Shown here one piece after another: positions 22,857 to 31,938 of a DNA stretch of 64,000 nt. Both the position numbers and the translations under genes were made by a program. Position 1 is the first letter of the stretch. Each line of letters opens with the position of its first letter. The notes below the pieces were generated by a model that did no database searches, had not been told where the DNA came from, and saw only the letters and a program-made list of their open reading frames with translations. Source of the DNA: Ruegeria sp. PrR005 (GTDB lineage Bacteria; Pseudomonadota; Alphaproteobacteria; Rhodobacterales; Rhodobacteraceae); NCBI RefSeq assembly GCF_010500245.1, contig NZ_JAAGOX010000001.1:142794-206793 (forward strand), in the 5' to 3' direction.

Positions 22857-22884
22857 TTGAGAGTGTTTCGGATTTTCCTATATT
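22857..22884 (+). promoter_or_regulatory. Sigma70-type promoter of mnmA
   Basis: TTGAGA at 22857-22862 and TATATT at 22879-22884, 16 bp apart, followed 35 bp later by the mnmA start with AGGAG at the usual distance. The TTAACC at 22899-22904, downstream of the -10, also resembles a CtrA half-site. Confidence 0.6.
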
Positions 22885-22919
22885 CTGCCGGTCTTCCTTA
22901 ACCTTCAGGAGCTGCCCAA

Positions 22920-24065
22920 ATGGCGCTGGATACTGAAACGCCACTCAACTCGCTTGGCTTTGCCAAACCGCCCTCGGAAACGCGGGTGGTCGTGGCCATG
23001 TCGGGGGGTGTCGACAGTTCCGTCGTGGCCGCCTATCTGTCCGATCAGGGCTATGACGTGGTGGGCGTCACCTTACAGCTCTACGATCACGGCGCAGCCC
23101 TGGCCAAGAAAGGCGCCTGTTGCGCCGGCATCGACATTCACGATGCCCGCCGCGTCGCCGAAGAGCGCGGCTTTCCGCATTACGTGCTGGATTACGAGAA
23201 CATCTTCAAGGACGCGGTGATCGACGAGTTCGCCGATAGCTACCTGGCCGGTGCCACCCCAGTCCCCTGCATCCGCTGCAACGAACGGGTGAAGTTCAAG
23301 GATCTGCTGGAAACCGCCCGCGATCTCGAGGCCGACTGCATGGCCACCGGCCATTACATCCAGCGCAAGATGGGCCCGAACGGGCCCGAGCTGCATTGTG
23401 CCGAGGATGCCAACCGCGACCAGTCCTATTTCCTGTTCTCGACCACGCCGGAACAGCTCGACTATCTGCGTTTTCCGCTGGGCCATCTGCCGTCAAAGGA
23501 CGCGACCCGCGAAATGGCGGCACAGTACGGCTTGGCCGTGGCCGACAAGCCCGACAGTCAGGACATCTGTTTCGTGCCCAACGGTAATTACGCCAGCGTG
23601 ATCGAGAAACTGCGCCCCGGCGCCGCCGAACCGGGCGAGATCGTGCATGCCGACGGTCGGGTGCTGGGCAGCCACGAGGGCGTCATCCACTTCACGATCG
23701 GCCAGCGCCGCGGTCTGGGCATCGGCGGCCTTAGTGATCCGCTTTATGTGGTGCGTCTGGACGTGGACAAGAAACAAGTTGTCGTCGGACCCAAGGAGAT
23801 GCTGGCCACCCGCACCATCCCGGTTCGCGAAATCAACTGGCTGGGTGATGAAGCATTCACCTCGCGCCCCGAATGGCATCTGTCGGTCAAGGTCCGCTCG
23901 ACCCGCCCCCCGCGCGAGGCGATCGTACGCCCGATCAGTGAGACCGAGGCCGAGGTAGACCTTCTGACCCCTGAGGAAGGTGTGTCACCCGGACAGGCCT
24001 GTGTGTTCTACGAAAACGATGGCAGCCGCATCTTCGGCGGCGGCTGGATCTGGCGTGGGTATTGA
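22920..24065 (+). CDS. mnmA: tRNA-specific 2-thiouridylase MnmA
   Basis: A 381-residue enzyme that thiolates U34 in the wobble position of tRNA-Lys, -Glu and -Gln. The ATP-pyrophosphatase loop is [13 protein letters not shown] (residues 30-42). The catalytic cysteines are in [14 protein letters not shown] and [11 protein letters not shown]. The C-terminal beta-barrel ([14 protein letters not shown]) is complete. The start is supported by AGGAG and by an upstream promoter. Divergent from sciP. The following acetyltransferase overlaps its end by 11 bp. Confidence 0.96.
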   Translation: MALDTETPLNSLGFAKPPSETRVVVAMSGGVDSSVVAAYLSDQGYDVVGVTLQLYDHGAALAKKGACCAGIDIHDARRVAEERGFPHYVLDYENIFKDAVIDEFADSYLAGATPVPCIRCNERVKFKDLLETARDLEADCMATGHYIQRKMGPNGPELHCAEDANRDQSYFLFSTTPEQLDYLRFPLGHLPSKDATREMAAQYGLAVADKPDSQDICFVPNGNYASVIEKLRPGAAEPGEIVHADGRVLGSHEGVIHFTIGQRRGLGIGGLSDPLYVVRLDVDKKQVVVGPKEMLATRTIPVREINWLGDEAFTSRPEWHLSVKVRSTRPPREAIVRPISETEAEVDLLTPEEGVSPGQACVFYENDGSRIFGGGWIWRGY

Positions 24066-24591
24066 GGCGCTTTATACTCCGCGCCTGTCCCTCTGCCCGA
24101 TGCAGGCGGAACATGCCCCTGCCCTGCATGCCTTCTTTTGTGATCCGCTGGCGATGCGATTCTTTGGCGAGACCCATACCGAACTGGCGCAGACCGAGCG
24201 CTGGGTCGCCGGGACGCTGGCCGAATCTTCTGAGCGGTGCCGCGAATATGTGTTGATTCAGGACGGTGTGGCGATCGGCAAGGCGGGACTGTGGGCGGCA
24301 CCCGAACTTGGCTTCTTTCTGCGCCGCGACCGCTGGGGCCAGGGGCTGATGCGCGAGGCTCTGACTGCCTTGCTGCCACATCTTTTCGACACCATGCCGC
24401 TCGATCATATCCTCGCCGATGTCGATCCGCGCAATGCGGCCTCGCTGAGGCTGTTGCACCGGCTTGGATTTGTGGAGACCCATCGCACCAGCCGGACGAT
24501 CCAGATCGCGGGGGAATGGACGGACAGCGTCTATCTCAGGCTCTCCCGCCCGGATCAGACCAAATCGGTACCGCTGTTGGACAACACATAA
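24055..24591 (+). CDS. GNAT-family N-acetyltransferase (RimJ/RimL type)
   Basis: A 178-residue acetyltransferase. The first strand [10 protein letters not shown], the acetyl-CoA-binding block [15 protein letters not shown] and the terminal [19 protein letters not shown] are the hallmarks of the RimJ/RimL group that acetylates N termini or small molecules. The GTG at 24055 is preferred because it includes the complete first strand; it overlaps mnmA by 11 bp. The last 37 bp overlap the convergent CadD-like gene. Confidence 0.82.
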   Translation: MGIEALYTPRLSLCPMQAEHAPALHAFFCDPLAMRFFGETHTELAQTERWVAGTLAESSERCREYVLIQDGVAIGKAGLWAAPELGFFLRRDRWGQGLMREALTALLPHLFDTMPLDHILADVDPRNAASLRLLHRLGFVETHRTSRTIQIAGEWTDSVYLRLSRPDQTKSVPLLDNT

Positions 24592-25133
24592 AGACCCGCG
24601 CCCAGCATGACCCAAGGCGCGAGAGCCTCAAGCCGCGCGGCCCAACGCCCCAGCCCCCGGCGTAGGCCACCTGCGGCCAAACCGCCCATGCCAAGGATCA
24701 GCGCGGCAAAGGCAGCTCCCGCCAGCCCGGCCCAACGAAAAGCCGGAGCCGAGTCCGCCAAGAGCGGCGCCAACACCGAGAAACTGTCAAACGACAGGCT
24801 CAAAAACAATAGCGCGGTGGCCACGAGGCCGCGTCGTGCCGGAACCGGTTGTTCCGAGCCCCCCTGCCCGCGCAATTGCGCGGCGATGCCGCGCAGGCCC
24901 AGAGCCAACGGCACCAGCCCCAGGAAACCGATCCAGTCGAGCGGAAGGCCGCCCGCCCCCAGCGCAACGGCATGCGCTGCCGCCAAAACGACCGCCTGCG
25001 CCAGCAGATAGCCGCCCACGGCGGCACGCGATCCCGTGGCCACCACGAGCGCCAGCAGCAGCGCCAGATTGTCCAGATTAGTCAGGATCTGCGCCAGTGC
25101 CGCCGAGGCGGCAAAGCCAAGAAGCGCGCTCAC
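24555..25133 (-). CDS. CadD-like membrane transporter
   Basis: A 192-residue membrane protein with about six hydrophobic helices. The motif TNLDNLALLLALV in helix one and LFLSLSFDSFSVLAPLL in the middle, two acidic-residue-containing repeats, resemble the cadmium-resistance / LysE-like transporter group. Start GTG 25133 overlaps the lpxB stop as GTGA, so it is the last gene of the lipid A operon by position, although a metal or amino-acid exporter has no obvious role there. The reading frame remains open far upstream through lpxB, but that extension is an artefact of GC-rich coding sequence. Its 3' end overlaps the convergent acetyltransferase. Confidence 0.72.
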   Translation of the reverse strand: MSALLGFAASAALAQILTNLDNLALLLALVVATGSRAAVGGYLLAQAVVLAAAHAVALGAGGLPLDWIGFLGLVPLALGLRGIAAQLRGQGGSEQPVPARRGLVATALLFLSLSFDSFSVLAPLLADSAPAFRWAGLAGAAFAALILGMGGLAAGGLRRGLGRWAARLEALAPWVMLGAGLYVLSNSGTDLV

Positions 25134-26287
25134 CCCTGCAACCGGTCCAATACAGCCTGCGCCGCGCGCAGGCCGGGCGGCGGGCCGCCCCGGCCAAGAC
25201 GCTCCATCGTCAGGCGCATCGCCGCATCCTGCGCGGCTGGGTCGGCATGGACCGCCGCCAGCCGTGCGGCAATGTTCTCGGGCGTGCAGGCAGGGCCCAG
25301 ACATTCCGGCACCACCCGCGTCTCGCTGACCAGATTGACGAGCGTTACCGTGTCGACGGTCACCATCCGCTCGGCGATCTTCTGGGTCAGCCAGTTCACC
25401 TTGTAGGCGATCACCATGGGCGTGCCCGCCGCTGCCAGTTCCAGCGACACGGTGCCCGAGGCCGCCAGTGCCAGATCGGCGGCGGCAAAGGCCGCGCGCT
25501 TGCGCGTGGCGGCGTGAGCAGGCGCCAGCCCGCGTGGATCGACCAGCACCGGTGCGCCGGGCCAATCGGCCACGTGCTGCGCCACCTTATCGGCGACATG
25601 CGGCACCACCGGAACCAGCACCCGCATCTCTGGATGATCCGGCAGGAACTGTCGGAGCGCCGCGCCAAAGACTGGCGCCAGCCGCTCCACCTCGCCCCGT
25701 CGCGATCCGGGCAGCGCCAAGAGCAACGGCGCCGTGCCAAGTCCGAGTTCGTCTCGAAGCGCGGCAATCTCCTCGCCGGTGGCCTCGGGCTCTCCCACAA
25801 CCGGGTGGCCGACGAAATCGCATTCCATCCCGGCCCGCTCCATATAGGGCGGCTCGAAAGGCAAGAGCGCCAGCACGTGGTCGATCACCTTGGCCATCTT
25901 ATCGGCACGCCCGGGCCGCCAGGCCCAGACGCTGGGCGCCACGTAATGCACGGTGCGGATATCGCTCGCCTCCTTGACCAGCCGCGCCACACGCAGGCTG
26001 AAATCGGGGCTGTCGATGGTGATCAGGACATCCGGCCGCATCGCCAGAACGGCCTGTGCGGTCTCTTCGATCCGGCGTTTCAGGTGAAAGTACTTCGGCA
26101 GCACCTCCACAAGTCCCATGATGCTGAGTTCGGCCATCGGAAACCGGCTGCACAAACCCTGCGCTTCCATCGCAGGGCCACCAACGCCCTCGAACACCAC
26201 GTCTGGGCGCAATGTCCGGAGCCCGTCCATCAGGGCACCCCCCAACCGGTCGCCCGAAGGTTCGCCAGCCAGGATGAAGACACGCAT
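25130..26287 (-). CDS. lpxB: Lipid-A-disaccharide synthase
   Basis: A 385-residue glycosyltransferase that joins UDP-2,3-diacylglucosamine and lipid X to form the lipid A disaccharide at the inner membrane. The N terminus MRVFILAGEPSGDRLGG, the HYVAPSVWAWRPGRA segment and LLALPGSRRGEVERL are diagnostic. Its start overlaps the lpxI stop by one base. It is the last dedicated step of the block lpxA-lpxI-lpxB here. Confidence 0.97.
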   Translation of the reverse strand: MRVFILAGEPSGDRLGGALMDGLRTLRPDVVFEGVGGPAMEAQGLCSRFPMAELSIMGLVEVLPKYFHLKRRIEETAQAVLAMRPDVLITIDSPDFSLRVARLVKEASDIRTVHYVAPSVWAWRPGRADKMAKVIDHVLALLPFEPPYMERAGMECDFVGHPVVGEPEATGEEIAALRDELGLGTAPLLLALPGSRRGEVERLAPVFGAALRQFLPDHPEMRVLVPVVPHVADKVAQHVADWPGAPVLVDPRGLAPAHAATRKRAAFAAADLALAASGTVSLELAAAGTPMVIAYKVNWLTQKIAERMVTVDTVTLVNLVSETRVVPECLGPACTPENIAARLAAVHADPAAQDAAMRLTMERLGRGGPPPGLRAAQAVLDRLQG

Positions 26288-27081
26288 CAGGAGCTACGCT
26301 CCCGCACCATCAGGAACAGACCCAGCCGGTCACACTCGGCAATAACCCGAGGCTGGTCCAGCACGATGACACCCGCCGCTTCGATCACGATCCCGGACAG
26401 CCCGGCGGCCACGGCCGCCGTCACGGTGCCAATTCCGATCGTAGGCAGATCGACCCGCCAGTCTTGCCCCGGTTTCGGTGCCTTGAACAGAACGCCACCG
26501 CCCGCGTCGGGGCGTTGGGTCAGGCTTTGCAGCATCCAGTCGGTGCCATAGACGGTTTCAATGGCCAATGCCTGCCGCTGATAGACAACGCAGGCCTGCC
26601 CGACATCGACCGGCGCAAGGGCCTCCATGATGCCAGCGGCGCGCACGGCATCCTCCAGATCGGCTGCCGAGGGGTGCACGGTGGTGGCGCACCCCGGCTT
26701 GGGCAGCAGCGCAGGCGCGATCTCATGCGCTGCGCGCACCGTAAGGCCCGCGTGCTCCAGCACCCCGATCACCGCGCGCAAGGCGCCATCGTCGCCCGCC
26801 ATCATCGCTTTTTGAAACACTGGGATCGAAGGCAGGGTTGCCTCGTCGATCTTGGACTGGTCGATTTGCGGGCGGCGGATGCTTCCCGCCAGACAGACCT
26901 CGTCAATCCCCCGCTGTTTCAACTCGGAAATCAGCGAGCCCATCGTTTCCAATCTGAAGGACAGATCCACGGCCAGATCGTCCGGCTCGAACCCTTCAAG
27001 TGCGCAGACCAATGGTGGTTCATCCAGTGCCACAGAAATTGCACCTGGCAAGGCCCCCTGCCCGCAAAGCAACGCGATCAT
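26287..27081 (-). CDS. lpxI: UDP-2,3-diacylglucosamine pyrophosphatase LpxI
   Basis: A 264-residue LpxI (DUF1009) protein, which hydrolyses UDP-2,3-diacylglucosamine to lipid X. It is the alphaproteobacterial substitute for LpxH. Family blocks include ALLCGQGALPGAIS at the N terminus, LAGSIRRPQ, and the C-terminal VDLPTIGIGTVTAAVAAGLSGIVIEAAGVIVLD. It lies between lpxA and lpxB, the same position as in Caulobacter, with only 3 bp to lpxA. Confidence 0.94.
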   Translation of the reverse strand: MIALLCGQGALPGAISVALDEPPLVCALEGFEPDDLAVDLSFRLETMGSLISELKQRGIDEVCLAGSIRRPQIDQSKIDEATLPSIPVFQKAMMAGDDGALRAVIGVLEHAGLTVRAAHEIAPALLPKPGCATTVHPSAADLEDAVRAAGIMEALAPVDVGQACVVYQRQALAIETVYGTDWMLQSLTQRPDAGGGVLFKAPKPGQDWRVDLPTIGIGTVTAAVAAGLSGIVIEAAGVIVLDQPRVIAECDRLGLFLMVRERSS

Positions 27082-27084
27082 GGC

Positions 27085-27870
27085 TCAGACTCCGGGCGTC
27101 AGAAAGGAACGGTCGCTATGGGCCCGCACAAACTCGACGATCTCCTGCACATGGGCGCTTTCGGCGCTTTCGGCCAGACGCTCGATCCGCTCCAGAAAGG
27201 TGCCTTGCCCCTCGGCCAGTTCCTTGAAAGCGGCCCGCAAGGCCGAGATTTCGGTGCGCGGTAATCCTGCACGCTTGAGCCCCACAAGGTTGAGCCCAGC
27301 GAGAACCCCGCTGTCAGAGTTGACCAGGCCATAGGGGATGACATCATGCGTGACCTTGGCGAGGCCACCGATGATCGCGCCCCGGCCGATGCGCACCCAT
27401 TGATGCACCCCGGCCAGGCCGCCAACGATCACGTCGTCTTCCAGCACCACATGACCGGCGATGGCGACACTGTTCACCACAATGACCCTGTCACCGACCT
27501 GGGCATCATGCGCGACGTGACAACCGGCCATGAACAACCCATCATTTCCAATCCGCGTCACCCCACCGCCGCCAGACGTACCGGTATTGATGGTGACATG
27601 TTCCCGGATCCGGTTGCGTGCTCCGATCTCCAACCGCGTATCCTCACCCCCGAACTTCTTGTCCTGGGGGATTTCGCCCACGACGGCGAAGTTGAAGATC
27701 ACGGTATCCTCGCCCACCGAGGTATTGCCGGTGACCACCACGTGGCTTTTCAGTTCAACCCGATCGCCCAGAACGACATTGGGACCGACCACACAGAACG
27801 GGCCGACCACGCAGTCCTGACCGATCTTCGCCCCCTCTTCGATGACAGCGCTGGGGTGAATGCGGCTCAT
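27085..27870 (-). CDS. lpxA: UDP-N-acetylglucosamine acyltransferase
   Basis: A 261-residue left-handed beta-helix enzyme that transfers 3-hydroxyacyl from ACP to UDP-GlcNAc, the first step of lipid A synthesis. Hexapeptide repeats run through the N-terminal two thirds ([20 protein letters not shown]), and the catalytic histidine is in [15 protein letters not shown]. The helical C terminus is complete. It overlaps the fabZ stop by 4 bp. Confidence 0.97.
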   Translation of the reverse strand: MSRIHPSAVIEEGAKIGQDCVVGPFCVVGPNVVLGDRVELKSHVVVTGNTSVGEDTVIFNFAVVGEIPQDKKFGGEDTRLEIGARNRIREHVTINTGTSGGGGVTRIGNDGLFMAGCHVAHDAQVGDRVIVVNSVAIAGHVVLEDDVIVGGLAGVHQWVRIGRGAIIGGLAKVTHDVIPYGLVNSDSGVLAGLNLVGLKRAGLPRTEISALRAAFKELAEGQGTFLERIERLAESAESAHVQEIVEFVRAHSDRSFLTPGV

Positions 27871-28340
27871 TTACTCTTCTCTCCGGTAAGGTCGACATAG
27901 GCCGAAAACTCGGCTTCTGCCGCGACTTCACCGTCGACCGTCGCAACACCTTTGAACTTGAAGATCTTGCCGCCCATCTTGCCGCGCAACGTCTCGACGT
28001 GCATTTTCATGACATCGCCTGGCACCACCTTGCGGCGGAACTTGCAGTTATCAATGTTCATGAAATAGATCAGCAATTCGCTGTCGATAATATCCATGCC
28101 GACACCCAGCATCACGCCGGCTGTCTGCGCCATCGCTTCAACGATGGTCACACCGGGCATGATTGGCGTTCCCGGGAAATGGCCCTGGAAATGCGGTTCG
28201 TTCATGGTGACGTTCTTGATGCCCACGGACGAAGAGTAGCCGTTGATCTCGATAACCTTGTCCACCAGAAGAAACGGGTAGCGATGCGGCAGAATCCGCT
28301 GGATCAACTGGATGTCGGCACTCTTGGTTTCGGTGGTCAT
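27867..28340 (-). CDS. fabZ: 3-hydroxyacyl-ACP dehydratase FabZ
   Basis: A 157-residue hotdog-fold dehydratase of fatty-acid elongation. The active-site histidine is in [14 protein letters not shown] and the glutamate in [12 protein letters not shown]. The start is ATG 28340 ([20 protein letters not shown]). The frame is open upstream but unlike the family. It sits between ompH and lpxA as in most proteobacteria, where fabZ competes with lpxA for hydroxyacyl-ACP. Confidence 0.97.
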   Translation of the reverse strand: MTTETKSADIQLIQRILPHRYPFLLVDKVIEINGYSSSVGIKNVTMNEPHFQGHFPGTPIMPGVTIVEAMAQTAGVMLGVGMDIIDSELLIYFMNIDNCKFRRKVVPGDVMKMHVETLRGKMGGKIFKFKGVATVDGEVAAEAEFSAYVDLTGEKSK

Positions 28341-28419
28341 GCGGTGCAGGTCCTGTATTCGTATGCGTTCATCAGGAATTAACAATACTGACAGACAACA
28401 GCAAGCAAAGCCGAAGCGA

Positions 28420-29001
28420 TCAGTTGTTGCCGTCCTTGCGCAACGCGCTGCCGTCGCCAATCGCTTCGTCGATCCGGCTGATCGCCAGGGCCGTGACATC
28501 GGTTGAATCAAGGCTGAAGAACACCGTCGACCGATCCAGAATGACGCTGGCACCAGTATCCCGCATCAACGCGCCCAGGATGGGGCGGGTCAGTTCCACA
28601 AAGGCCGCGCGCGCGGCGTCTCCACGCCGGGCCAGTGTCTCGCGCTTGGCTTCCTGATTCTCCCGATGAGATTGAACCTTTCGGTCAAAGGCTTCGGCCA
28701 GAACACGGAACGCATCCGGTTCCATCTTGGCGCGCCTTTCTGTCAGGTCCAGTTCCTCGCGGCTGAGTTCGGCGATGATACGCTCGTTCTCTGCCGCCAA
28801 AAGCGCGCCTTCGGCCTCGATCTCGTCGATCACCCGCCGTCCATAAGCCGATTTGGCAAACAGAATCTCGCCCGAGATCGTCAGCACTTCGTGCCGCGGC
28901 AATCCCAACTGCTGAGCCGACGCAGAGCCGGTAGCCGCGAGTGTCAAGGCGAATGCGACCGCCAGACCAAGCCGCCCCCGCCCTGAGCTTTTACGTGACA
29001 T
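28420..29001 (-). CDS. Periplasmic OmpH/Skp-family chaperone
   Basis: A 193-residue secreted protein. A basic start and hydrophobic segment ([20 protein letters not shown]) form the signal peptide, cleaved near residue 29. The central part is a long charged coiled coil ([23 protein letters not shown] and the [17 protein letters not shown] region), the Skp tentacle structure that carries unfolded outer-membrane proteins to BamA. It follows bamA by 6 bp, the usual order. Confidence 0.9.
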   Translation of the reverse strand: MSRKSSGRGRLGLAVAFALTLAATGSASAQQLGLPRHEVLTISGEILFAKSAYGRRVIDEIEAEGALLAAENERIIAELSREELDLTERRAKMEPDAFRVLAEAFDRKVQSHRENQEAKRETLARRGDAARAAFVELTRPILGALMRDTGASVILDRSTVFFSLDSTDVTALAISRIDEAIGDGSALRKDGNN

Positions 29002-29007
29002 CGGCGA

Positions 29008-31371
29008 TCAGAACCGTGCCTGAATTGTCAGGTCGAAACTCTGTTCCTTGTCAAAGGTCTCTTTCTTGAGCGCCTTGGAGAAGTTGAACCGAAGCGGTCC
29101 GAAGGCCGTCGTCCAAAGCAGCGAGAAACCGATCACATGCCGGAAAGACCCGTCCGCGCCCACTATGGTACCGCCAGCCGTGTTCACATCGCTCAGGTCC
29201 CAGACGTTGCCGACGTCATAGAACAAACCGCCGCGCAGGCCCAATTCCTCGGGAAGGCCCAAGGGGAACTCTGCTTCGAACCGCGCCACAGCGTAATAGT
29301 TACCGCCAAGCGCGTCGTTCACCCCGTTGGACAGGTCGCGCGGCCCCACACCCGCCGGTTCGAAGCCGCGGAACGTATTCGGCCCGATGACAAAGCGGTC
29401 AATCGCCCGGCTAAATCCGCTACCCTGCCAGCTGAAGGCACCGACATCCACCGAGGCGCGCAACGTGATTTCCTCGTGCCAGACCCGTGTCTGGGCGATG
29501 GCGCGCGCGTTGGTCTTGAAATACTCGTTGTCGCCGCCAAGACCAGCCGCATCGACACCGACCTCGAACAGGACCCCGGCATTCGGGTTAAGCCCACCGA
29601 TCCGGCTGTCATAGGTATAGGTCAGTCCCATTGAACTGGTCGTCAGGCGCCCTTGGGCGATTTCGCTGGCGATGACATTGCCACTGACAGATGTGGCGCT
29701 CCGCTTGATCATCTCGCTGGCATCCCAGCGATATCTGAGTTGCAGACTGGACAACTCGCCCAGACGGAAGGTCAGCCCGGGGGCAAAGAAGCGCCGATCC
29801 GTGTCGTAGCTGGCAAAACTCGAATTGGTCGCCGAAATTCCCAGATCGATATCGAACTTCAGATCGCGGCCCAGCAACTGCGGTTCGGTGAAGGACAGGA
29901 TGTACTGTTCGGCATCCTGCGCGGTCGACAGGGTCAAGCCCAGACGCTGGCCCCGGCCAAGGAAGTTGCTCTCGCTAAGCCCGATGGCAACGCCGAAACC
30001 GTCGGACACCGAGTAGCTACCGCCAAAACTCAGCGAGCCGGTCGGTTGTTCCTCGACATCCACATCGACAATGACCTGGCTCGGCGTCGAGCCTTCGCGG
30101 GTTTCCACGTTTGCATCCGCAAAGAAACCCAATGCCCGGATGCGTTCAGCGCTTTCGCGGATTTCTCGCGGATTGAACGGATCACCTTCGACCGTGCGGA
30201 ATTGACGACGGATCACCCGGTCCAAGGTGGTGGTATTGCCTTCGATGTCGATCCGCTCGACGAAGATACGGGGCCCTTTCACCAGCGCGAACTCGATATC
30301 CAGCGTCAGATCCCGGTCGTTTCGCTTGATCCGCGGTTCAACCCGCAGAAAATCGACGCCCTTCTTGAGTCCAAGGCGCTCTTGCCGGGCGATCGAGTTC
30401 TCCACCAGGCTCGGGGAATAGACCACGCCCGGCTTGACTTTGAGCGCGGCCTGGAACTCGGCGGCGTCTACACCCGGGATTTCGCTGACCGTGGTGATGT
30501 TGCCAAAGGAAAACTGCTGGCCTTCGGTTACATCCATAACCAGATAGAAGGCATCCCTTTCCCGGGTGAATTCGACATTGGCGCTGTTTACACGGAAATC
30601 GACATACCCGCGCGACAGATAGAAATCGCGCAGGACCTGCTTGTCGAACTCGATCCGGTCGGCAATAAACGTATCGGACCGAATGAAAGTCCGGAGAAGA
30701 CCCGCCTGCTTGGTCTCGAGAATGCGGCGAAGGCGCCGGTCTGAAAACGCCCGGTTGCCAACGAAGCTGACGCGCTCGACCTCGATGGTATCGCCTTCGG
30801 CAATCTCGAAAACCAGGTCGACCCGATTGTCGCTGCGGCGGATGATCCGCGGCACGACCGTTGCCGCCACACGGCCCTGAGTCGAATAAATCTCGGCAAT
30901 TGTCGCCGCGTCGCGTTCCGCCTGTTCGGCGGTAAAGACGCGCCGAGATTCCGACGTGATAGCCCCCTGGAGGGTTTCGTCCTTGACGCGTTTGTTACCT
31001 TCAAAGTTGATCTTGTTGATCGTCGGGAACTCGGTGACCTTGATCACCAGGGTGTTGCCACGCGGAATCATCTCGACTGTCTCGAAGACGCCACTGTCAA
31101 GCACGCGCTGATAGGCATCGTTGAGTTGTCCGGCGCTGACTTCCTTGCCCCGCTCGATTCCGGTTCGCGCCACGATTGTCGAGCTTTCGATGCGCTGGTT
31201 TCCCTCAACCTGAACCGACGTAAAGGTATAGGATTGTGCGAACGCTGCTTGCGGCAAGCTGACCAAACTCGTTGCCGTCACCAGAAAAATCGCCGAGACA
31301 GAATTCATCAACATATGGCTGCCAGAAATTCGACCGCCACAGTATCTACCTGTGCCACTCCTGTTGTTCAT
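29008..31371 (-). CDS. bamA: Outer-membrane assembly factor BamA
   Basis: A 787-residue BamA that inserts beta-barrel proteins into the outer membrane. After a long signal peptide ending LPQAAFAQ, five POTRA domains follow (first: FTSVQVEGNQRIESSTIV), then the barrel with the lid-lock motif near VIGPNTFRGFEPAGVGPRD and a C-terminal FDLTIQARF signature ending in Phe. The start is uncertain: ATG 31371 is chosen, a TTG at 31383 and ATGs at 31314 and 31308 are alternatives. None has a strong ribosome-binding site. Confidence 0.95.
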   Translation of the reverse strand: MNNRSGTGRYCGGRISGSHMLMNSVSAIFLVTATSLVSLPQAAFAQSYTFTSVQVEGNQRIESSTIVARTGIERGKEVSAGQLNDAYQRVLDSGVFETVEMIPRGNTLVIKVTEFPTINKINFEGNKRVKDETLQGAITSESRRVFTAEQAERDAATIAEIYSTQGRVAATVVPRIIRRSDNRVDLVFEIAEGDTIEVERVSFVGNRAFSDRRLRRILETKQAGLLRTFIRSDTFIADRIEFDKQVLRDFYLSRGYVDFRVNSANVEFTRERDAFYLVMDVTEGQQFSFGNITTVSEIPGVDAAEFQAALKVKPGVVYSPSLVENSIARQERLGLKKGVDFLRVEPRIKRNDRDLTLDIEFALVKGPRIFVERIDIEGNTTTLDRVIRRQFRTVEGDPFNPREIRESAERIRALGFFADANVETREGSTPSQVIVDVDVEEQPTGSLSFGGSYSVSDGFGVAIGLSESNFLGRGQRLGLTLSTAQDAEQYILSFTEPQLLGRDLKFDIDLGISATNSSFASYDTDRRFFAPGLTFRLGELSSLQLRYRWDASEMIKRSATSVSGNVIASEIAQGRLTTSSMGLTYTYDSRIGGLNPNAGVLFEVGVDAAGLGGDNEYFKTNARAIAQTRVWHEEITLRASVDVGAFSWQGSGFSRAIDRFVIGPNTFRGFEPAGVGPRDLSNGVNDALGGNYYAVARFEAEFPLGLPEELGLRGGLFYDVGNVWDLSDVNTAGGTIVGADGSFRHVIGFSLLWTTAFGPLRFNFSKALKKETFDKEQSFDLTIQARF

Positions 31372-31452
31372 CTTTATTATCAACCCAGATTTTCAGCAGA
31401 CTTTGGTCAGTCAGTACCGGGATTGAGCCGGGTTGTCAAAAGCCCAAAAACG

Positions 31453-31476
31453 AAAGACGCGGCTCAAGAGCCGCGT
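31453..31476 (-). terminator. Intrinsic terminator after the 41-residue protein gene
   Basis: On the minus strand AAGACGCGGCTC-TT-GAGCCGCGTCTT forms a nearly perfect 12-pair hairpin followed by a T-rich tract (TCGTTTTT). It separates the small gene at 31503-31628 from bamA, so bamA has its own promoter. Confidence 0.85.
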
Positions 31477-31502
31477 CTTGCCTTGGAACTGGAGGACAAA
31501 GG

Positions 31503-31628
31503 TCAGAAGCTGCCCAGAAACGCGCCCAGAAACAGAGCCGCTGCGATTGCTCCGACAAATAGAATGCGATCCCAGTTCAACTGCATGAGCAGACCCAGAC
31601 CGCGATAGGAATGATTCAACATCTGCAT
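31503..31628 (-). CDS. Small single-helix membrane protein, 41 residues
   Basis: A short gene between rseP and bamA. The product starts MQMLNHSYRGLGLL, continues MQLNWDRILFVGAIAAALF and ends LGAFLGSF: an amphipathic N terminus and one transmembrane helix. GGGAG seven bases before ATG 31628 is a good ribosome-binding site, and a strong terminator follows the stop, so it is a complete transcription unit. From memory, similar 'YRGLGLL...NWDR' peptides occur in other Rhodobacteraceae without known function. Confidence 0.68.
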   Translation of the reverse strand: MQMLNHSYRGLGLLMQLNWDRILFVGAIAAALFLGAFLGSF

Positions 31629-31938
31629 GGCAAAGCTCCCGCTTTCTTCATTTCCGTGGCAGATTAGCCGCCGAATATGGCAAGACTTTGGCGCATTTCA
31701 CATTCAGCGAGACTTGCTCGGCTTTGCGCATAACCGGCCGGGTGGAACCTGCAAAACGTACAAGTTCATCGAGATTTCACGCTTTCTTGGCCTTTGGTGT
31801 GCGTGCCACGTCCTCGCGTCGCTAAAACTTTCATCGACTGACCATGATTAGGTTGAGACATGGCACCAAACGGCCACCCGGCGTTTGCCGCACGGCCCCT
31901 GAAACGAATTGTCTGTTTCTATCGAGCCGTTGGCGCCG
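31629..31938. other. Intergenic region between rseP and the 41-residue gene
   Basis: A 310-bp gap. It should contain the minus-strand promoter of the small gene, but no convincing -35/-10 pair, RNA gene or repeat was recognised. Confidence 0.5.

Noticed and set aside
29653..30744. Open frame of 363 codons antisense to bamA
   Set aside because: No motif, no ribosome-binding site; shadow frame.
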